Assembly: GCA_002070375.1 (NCBI GenBank)
Contig: MWDD01000003.1
Span: 1 to 64,000, forward strand
Source: a bacterium ADurb.Bin157
Lineage (GTDB): Bacteria; Muiribacteriota; Ozemobacteria; Ozemobacterales; Ozemobacteraceae
DNA: 64,000 bases
Reading direction: 5' to 3'
Position numbers and translations under genes: made by a program. Each line of letters begins with the position of its first letter. The first letter of the stretch is position 1. Shown one piece after another: positions 62,029 through 64,000 of the stretch. Below the pieces are notes generated by a model. That model worked only from the letters and a program-made list of their open reading frames with translations, was not told the DNA's origin and did no database searches.

Positions 62029-62032
62029 ATTT

Positions 62033-62323
62033 TTATGGCATTGCTCCAAAAGCAAACAACGCAAGCAATGTGCCAAAAGCAAGTCCGGTTGCAAAGTGCT
62101 TAATTCTCATTCTTGCGACATATGAAACTCTACTTCTGATTTCTTTTTTGATACGAATAGAAACAGACGTTCCGGTACCGCAAAATCCACAAAAACGTGC
62201 TTTTACAGAATTGGTGTGAGCACATTTGGGGCAAATCAAGCGTAGCACATATCCGCAATTAACACAAACTCCGTTTGCATCAAGGCTTGCATTATCACAT
62301 TTGGGGCAATTCAAATTTCCCAT
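62033..62323 (-). CDS. small double zinc-ribbon membrane protein
   Basis: 96 residues. Two C4 zinc ribbons are visible: CPKC/CVNC at about residues 6-23, and CPKC/CGFC at about residues 31-48. A basic linker (RIKKEIRSRVSYVARMRIK) precedes one C-terminal membrane helix (FATGLAFGTLLALFAFGA). It is convergent with hfq and the hfq terminator ends 4 nt from its stop. Function is unknown. Confidence 0.78.
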   Translation of the reverse strand: MGNLNCPKCDNASLDANGVCVNCGYVLRLICPKCAHTNSVKARFCGFCGTGTSVSIRIKKEIRSRVSYVARMRIKHFATGLAFGTLLALFAFGAMP

Positions 62324-62375
62324 AAAAAACCCTTAGAAATATTTAATAGATAATCGGCAGTATTAGATATAAAGT

Positions 62376-64000
62376 TTAAAAATAATCATCTTGGAACTCT
62401 ATTTTTGGAGCAGAATCTTTATTAATATTAGGTTCTACAAATACGCCCGGTTCACGAATTTCATTTTTATTAATAGTTGTGTTTGTATTTATTGGGGATA
62501 CCGGTTGCGTAAGAGACTTAGAAGGCACAAATTCAGGGTTACCTGGATACCAAACTTTTGCAGGAATAAATCCCGGATTAGTTACAGGCTTAGCTATATT
62601 TCCGTTTTGATAACTGTCACTGAAAAAATCAAGTTCCGGCATAAATCCTTCTCCTGTCGAATTAAGATCAACTTCATCATAATCTTCACTTGCGACAGGC
62701 TTCAAAGCCTGAATTTTATATTGTGCATGCCGACACTCAATGAGTGGCTGAGACTCGATGGGAAAAACCTGAGTTACAACTTCAATAGCAGGACAATCTG
62801 TTGAAGCCAACTTACCGGAAGTCATACATACCTTACATCTCACTGCGCCTTCAGGGACAGGAAAATCACTATTAGGATATTTTGCCAAAACTTTTTCCAT
62901 AAAACTCTTCCAAACCGGCCCACAAACAGATCCACCCGCTTTACCCTTACCAAGAGTCTTAGGCATATCAAAGCCAAACTGAACAATAGTGACTAACTCC
63001 GGTGTTATTCCATTAAACCAAGCATCAACATAATTATTTGTTGTTCCGGTTTTTCCGCCGATAATCCGACCACGAATTTTAGCTCTGGCACCTGAGCCTC
63101 TTTCAACAACATTTTTCAGCAGATCGCACATCATCGCAGCGTCAATTCCCTTCATGACTTCTCTTGCTTTGGGCAGGTTTTCTTCTAAAACGTTATTATC
63201 TCGATCCACAACTTTTAATATTGACAACGGGTGGCAATAAATACCTCCATTTGCTATTACTCCGTAAGCAGAAGCCATTTCAAGCGGAGTAAACTGACCG
63301 GATCCAAGAGCCAACGAAAGATTAGGTTGCATATGCGACATAACTCCCATACGCTTAGCGACTCTTATAACCTTTGCCGGCGTTAACTTATCAATAAGTT
63401 TAACGGCAGGGATATTATAGCTTTTACAAACGGCTTTCATAATTGTTACTTCGCCGTGGAACTTTAGATCGTAATTTCGTGGAGACCAAACCTGTTTTGT
63501 CCATGGATTTGTGTAAGAAATCGGTTCGTCAAGAATCATATCTGAAGGAAGAATACCTTCTTCAAGCGCGCATGCATACACAAATGGCTTAAACGATGAC
63601 CCCGGCTGTCTGAGGGCCTGTGTGACCCTATTAAACTGAGAGGTCTGAAAATCTCTGCCACCGTACATAGCTTTAATATGACCGTTTTTAGGGTCGAGAC
63701 ATATTAGCGAACCGTTCAAATCCGGATGTTTTTCAATAGGATATTCAGCAAATATTGAAGCAGAAGCCATAGCGTCTTCTGCATATTTCTGAAATTCAAG
63801 GTCTATTGTTGTATAAATTTTTAACCCACCGTTGTAAAGTAAATTCGGACCATATTTTTCTAATAATTGGTCTCTGACATAAGCCGTAAAATAGGGAGCT
63901 TTTGTTTCTTGTTCCGACAGGGACTTTAGGTTAAAATCTTCATTTTTTGCATCTTCATATTGTAGAGGCGTAATAAATCCAAGTTCAGCCATTTTAGAAA
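62376..64000 (-). CDS. class A penicillin-binding protein (PBP1A type), 5' partial
   Basis: At least 540 residues; the frame stays open through the right edge, so the start and the glycosyltransferase domain are outside. The visible part begins just after that domain (FITPLQYEDAKNEDF). The transpeptidase domain has the active-site SxxK in RQPGSSFKPFVYACALEEG, SxN as KSYNIPA and KTG in GGKTGTTNNYVDAWF. A C-terminal extension has four Cys (CKVCMTSGKLASTDC, IECRHAQ) and a Pro/Asn-rich disordered tail. It cross-links peptidoglycan and is a beta-lactam target. Confidence 0.94.
   Translation of the reverse strand, partial: SKMAELGFITPLQYEDAKNEDFNLKSLSEQETKAPYFTAYVRDQLLEKYGPNLLYNGGLKIYTTIDLEFQKYAEDAMASASIFAEYPIEKHPDLNGSLICLDPKNGHIKAMYGGRDFQTSQFNRVTQALRQPGSSFKPFVYACALEEGILPSDMILDEPISYTNPWTKQVWSPRNYDLKFHGEVTIMKAVCKSYNIPAVKLIDKLTPAKVIRVAKRMGVMSHMQPNLSLALGSGQFTPLEMASAYGVIANGGIYCHPLSILKVVDRDNNVLEENLPKAREVMKGIDAAMMCDLLKNVVERGSGARAKIRGRIIGGKTGTTNNYVDAWFNGITPELVTIVQFGFDMPKTLGKGKAGGSVCGPVWKSFMEKVLAKYPNSDFPVPEGAVRCKVCMTSGKLASTDCPAIEVVTQVFPIESQPLIECRHAQYKIQALKPVASEDYDEVDLNSTGEGFMPELDFFSDSYQNGNIAKPVTNPGFIPAKVWYPGNPEFVPSKSLTQPVSPINTNTTINKNEIREPGVFVEPNINKDSAPKIEFQDDYF

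Noticed and set aside
62391-62804. 137-residue plus-strand ORF within the PBP gene
   Set aside because: It is antisense to a clearly coding frame and has a composition typical of a shadow frame.

Overview
This is an AT-rich, gene-dense bacterial chromosome segment using the standard bacterial code. It carries about 57 protein genes, three tRNA genes, the RNase P RNA gene and one decayed gene. Nothing fixes the taxon. Core genes in ordinary bacterial clusters (infC-rpmI-rplT, pheST, dnaG-rpoD, der-plsY-gpsA), Hfq, an ATP-type PEP carboxykinase, and many large membrane sensors and pseudopilins suggest a free-living, probably diderm member of an uncultivated lineage. A Riflebacteria-like placement is a guess from gene style only. 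Promoters that can be read have a -35 close to TTGACA/TTGACT, most often a 17-nt spacer, and often the -10 hexamer TACAAT. No CRISPR array, insertion sequence, prophage or origin was seen.

Layout. 1-4444: a pseudopilin operon (TPR protein, a giant GspK/PilX-like protein, GspI-like and GspJ-like pseudopilins). 4468-6651: NhaC-type antiporter. 6668-8038: translation operon with promoter, structured leader, infC apparently starting on AUC, rpmI, rplT and terminator. 8048-13562: rRNA/tRNA methyltransferase, pheST, nucleoside transporter. 13631-16663: dnaG-rpoD with promoter and terminator. 16744-17065: tRNA(CAU) and two tRNA-Glu. 17141-25276: secreted M36-type protease, clpX, pckA, radC, uridine kinase, transketolase. 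25363-34204: signalling block with a STAS protein, a diguanylate cyclase, a SpoIIE-type phosphatase, a YchF-like GTPase and a sensor with no effector domain. 34267-38508: TPR protein, CbiX-like protein, polysaccharide deacetylase, rnpB, TPM protein, zinc-ribbon coiled-coil protein. 38778-38931: frameshifted acetyltransferase remnant. 38924-50256: M23 protein, PfkB kinase, der-plsY-gpsA, VanW protein, NHL-TPR protein, lepA, FmdE-like and DUF3109 proteins, TPR protein. 50331-55334: a secreted amphipathic-repeat protein and a second pseudopilin operon. 55386-64000: secreted protein, PhnD-like lipoprotein plus membrane diguanylate cyclase, dus, a cyclic-nucleotide-binding protein with a chemoreceptor tip, hfq, a zinc-ribbon protein and the end of a class A penicillin-binding protein gene.

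The most interesting material is: (i) two separate GspK-I-J-like pseudopilus tip cassettes with K subunits of over 800 residues; (ii) a PhnD-type binding lipoprotein paired with a membrane diguanylate cyclase and no ABC transporter; (iii) a small soluble protein fusing a cyclic-nucleotide-binding domain to a methyl-accepting-protein tip; (iv) a STAS/GGDEF/SpoIIE group that looks like partner switching tied to c-di-GMP; and (v) an AUC start for infC.
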